62,000 bases of DNA from positions 4,896,278 through 4,958,277 of the forward strand of contig NC_134030.1 in assembly GCF_964204645.1 (NCBI RefSeq), in the 5' to 3' direction. Numbering within the stretch: position 1 is the stretch's first letter; each line of letters begins with the position of its first letter. A program made the position numbers and the translations under genes. This DNA is from Tubulanus polymorphus (Eukaryota > Nemertea > Palaeonemertea > Tubulaniformes > Tubulanidae). Below the pieces are notes generated by a model, which worked only from the letters and a program-made list of their open reading frames with translations, was not told where the DNA came from and did not search any database. Shown piece by piece: positions 59,622-62,000 of this stretch.

Positions 59622-61257
59622 GCGTCTTATTAATAATTCATAATTCATCTGATCTATTGAATGGGTGTTAATTGAAGCTCAGTTCAACCTTTCTAGTTCA
59701 GCGTATTAATCTGTTTATAACTCGATCCATTACTGCGCACAAATTGACAATAACGAGAGAACATGTAAAACAAGTGAAAATACAGCAATAAAAAATTAGT
59801 TTCCAAAATAGTAAATTAGTTTCCAATCTATCTATTAAAATGTGAACTAATTCTATATGATTTATGATAGTAGATTCACAGTGTGGTATCATATCATTCT
59901 GGACAATCCTCTGACGTTGAATAGACAAATCAACTAAATGCATTCATTATGGATATTTGCTAGACAGAAGGGAGACTGGCAGTCATGAGACTGTCACACA
60001 TAGCCTATTCTAATCCCCTCGTATCATTAGCCATCTGCCCAGATCGTTCTAAATTAAATACACGCTTCAAGATTTACAACGTCGGTTTATCTAACAATAA
60101 ATTCCTGACCAGGGATAGTTTATGAGCCATATGCACTTACTTTTAAAGACTAAAATTTCTCTGAAATGAATTTAAACTTAGTCAAATGAATGTTTCATTC
60201 TTCGAATTAAGTCATTATCATAATGATATTAATGTAGAGAATTGAATTACATATACCTGTATTTTTATTTTGAACAGAGTATCTGTACTAGTTAGCTAGT
60301 GCAGGCCATTCAAATATATGCACATGCATAATTCATCTCCTTAACTGCGTAGTGGATACTATGCCTGTAGACCACATCGAAGAACCGTTATAGAGTGTTG
60401 ATGATAAATTAGACCACATCATTGGATAAATCAATATCTTGGGCATCACTAGGATTTTTTAAAGGGGTTCAGAATTAAAACAAGTGGAACTATATGCCAT
60501 CCTTTGCACTGTATCCACTGAGCACCCAAAGGCAAGCATTTCTGAGTTCTTGGAATTCTGAATATTCTTAAATAGTCCAATAAGTTTTGAGAGGCGTTTT
60601 CATGACATTTTTGGGTAAATATTTATGAAATTTCTGGAATGAGAAATTTGGAACTAAAAAAATGTGAGATTTAAAAAAAAAGGGTTGTCTGTTTCCCCTA
60701 ACCCTCCTCTGGTGAAACCCATGATACGGTACTTAAAATGATAAGAAATTGAATGAAATATCTCCTGAAACTGAAAGAACAGAGAACTTTTGACAATACA
60801 CCCGCTACCTAACAATTCTTATGATGACGGTCTATTTCATCATTTACAAAAACACAAATCAGTCTTGAATTCATGTGTCTTGATTATATTCAGTTAATAG
60901 TATATTTTGTGACCAAAACATATGGAAAGCATCGAGACATTTAGTTGCCGTTGCTGCCATACTGACACATGCTATAACTACATACCCAGTAGAACAAGAG
61001 TATTCCCACTTTCTACGCAGTTTGAGGATAAAATCCAGATATTTGAAGATGTCCGGACACACCACCAACTAAATCCACCTAGGCTGCAGTAATTCCCGTC
61101 AATATCGGAGGAGAAAATACGCAATAATATTCATTACCGGCCGGCAGAGAACCTGGCGACTTCATCCGATGTGTTCGCAGCGTATAATGCTGTCATCGCG
61201 CTTATACCGCGCACAGAGCCGTGTGTCGCGTATCCAGTTAGAATCAATGAGAGCAAG
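59622..61257. other. Non-coding stretch, CpG-containing near its end
   Basis: AT-rich until 61130, then CpG-containing (CCGGCCGG, CGCGCTTATACCGCGC, GTGTCGCGTATCC). No family word or splice-flanked frame. Confidence 0.35.
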
Positions 61258-61338
61258 ATGGCGAACAGTCAGCCACCTGGTTCATATTCAGCATTTCAAA
61301 TAGCGCAAGACGACTTGTCCCGGCGACAATTTCTATAG
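61258..61338 (+). CDS. Short ATG frame with TISU-like start
   Basis: CAAGATGGCGAAC closely fits the TISU element (SAASATGGCGGC), a start context found in animal genes with very short 5' leaders. The frame encodes 26 residues (Ser/Gln/Pro-rich at first, then IAQDDLSRRQFL) and ends in TAG. The 120 bp upstream are CpG-containing. It could be a true short peptide, the first exon of a gene using a non-canonical donor (I see no good GTRAGT inside), or chance. No family is recognised. Confidence 0.18.
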   Translation: MANSQPPGSYSAFQIAQDDLSRRQFL

Positions 61339-62000
61339 AGCACCCATATACATTATATAGGTCTATACAAAAAAATTGTGAAGAACCTTGAGTATTTATG
61401 TGTAACATTAATTTAAAATTGCTACCAAATTTAGTATAGGCCTATCATCACTATATTCTTAATGTTACCCCCGGTTCTGATAAATTTGAAATCTCGTATC
61501 TAATTTTGTCTTCATTTATCGGTAAGCGTTATGCGACCAGATCTAAAAATCGACTGTATAACTTATACGTCATCCATGTAGGGCAAAGTCATTATCTTTG
61601 TCAGAATTTTACTAGACAATTTGCATTACTGGCAGATGCCATGTTCATCTGTCATTTCAGTTTTTAAACAGTTATGTAATTTTCAAACCTTTTTTTTATA
61701 GAAAATCACTTTCCGTCGTTATCCAGAACGTTAATCATTCACGCTGTTGGAATATTTTTGGAATATTTTCACGAGAAAAATGAACAGTTTACATGGAGAG
61801 AAAGCGTATTTATTCATTTTACATTGTTAAATTTAGCTAGATGTGTGGGGGAGGTGAGATAGGGTTCAGATCAAAGATCAGGTAATATGCAATATTGTCA
61901 TTCGAATGGAGATCACTCAACCTACAATGATAAAAAGACTATACGCGTAAAAATAGTCGAACGTTCGCATCAGACTCATCGCAAATAATGTAAACGTCAT
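61339..62000. other. Non-coding stretch, nothing recognised
   Basis: AT-rich sequence to the window edge without repeat-family words or splice-flanked frames. Confidence 0.45.

Overview
The window reads as non-coding DNA from an animal nuclear genome, most likely an AT-rich invertebrate (low confidence on the group). Support for this is the absence of any long recognisable gene in 62 kb, abundant microsatellites including very long (TA)n tracts, several families of short inverted-repeat transposons (MITEs), tRNA-derived SINE pieces, and a few isolated stretches with eukaryotic splice signals. There is no operon structure, prokaryotic promoter, rRNA or CRISPR array. The longest reading frames outside repeats (about 110-141 codons) are about as long as chance alone would produce, so none is called as a firm gene.

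Layout. 0.6-2.5 kb: three foldback elements and one MITE around a CpG-rich stretch with a TATA-like site. 3.5-4.3 kb: a minus-strand cysteine-rich reading frame behind a splice-acceptor-like site, abutting a hAT-like MITE. 4.8 kb and 9.7 kb: long (TA)n tracts; the second is the core of a 246-bp perfect palindrome. 5.8-6.5 kb: a 690-bp inverted-repeat element with an internal 36-bp perfect palindrome. 11.5-11.8 kb: a polypurine tract. 14.6-31.8 kb: copies of MITE family A (terminal motif AGCCGCGATCACACG) and family B (terminal motif AAGCCGTGTTCACACTATCA), one piggyBac-like MITE, a CAT repeat beside a promoter-like cluster, and a GTGGGTAGTG minisatellite. 31.8-40.8 kb: a long stretch with almost nothing recognisable. 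40.8-41.4 kb: a 30-bp minisatellite open in several frames. 44-62 kb: more MITE copies, a tRNA-Arg-like SINE head, a tRNA-Ser/Leu-like SINE, hammerhead-like RNA motifs, one plausible internal exon (47.0-47.3 kb, minus strand) and a short reading frame with a start context like those of short-leader transcripts (61.26 kb).

How the parts relate. Most explained sequence is mobile or tandem repeat. Families A, B and the 690-bp element share a terminal core (roughly AGCC-N-N-G-N-TCACAC), which suggests related transposases encoded elsewhere. A motif of the form CTGANGA, hairpin, GAAA recurs at five loci with different stem sequences and may be the decayed hammerhead of a retroelement family. The candidate exons are too few and too scattered to form a gene model; they could be single exons of genes with very long introns, or chance.
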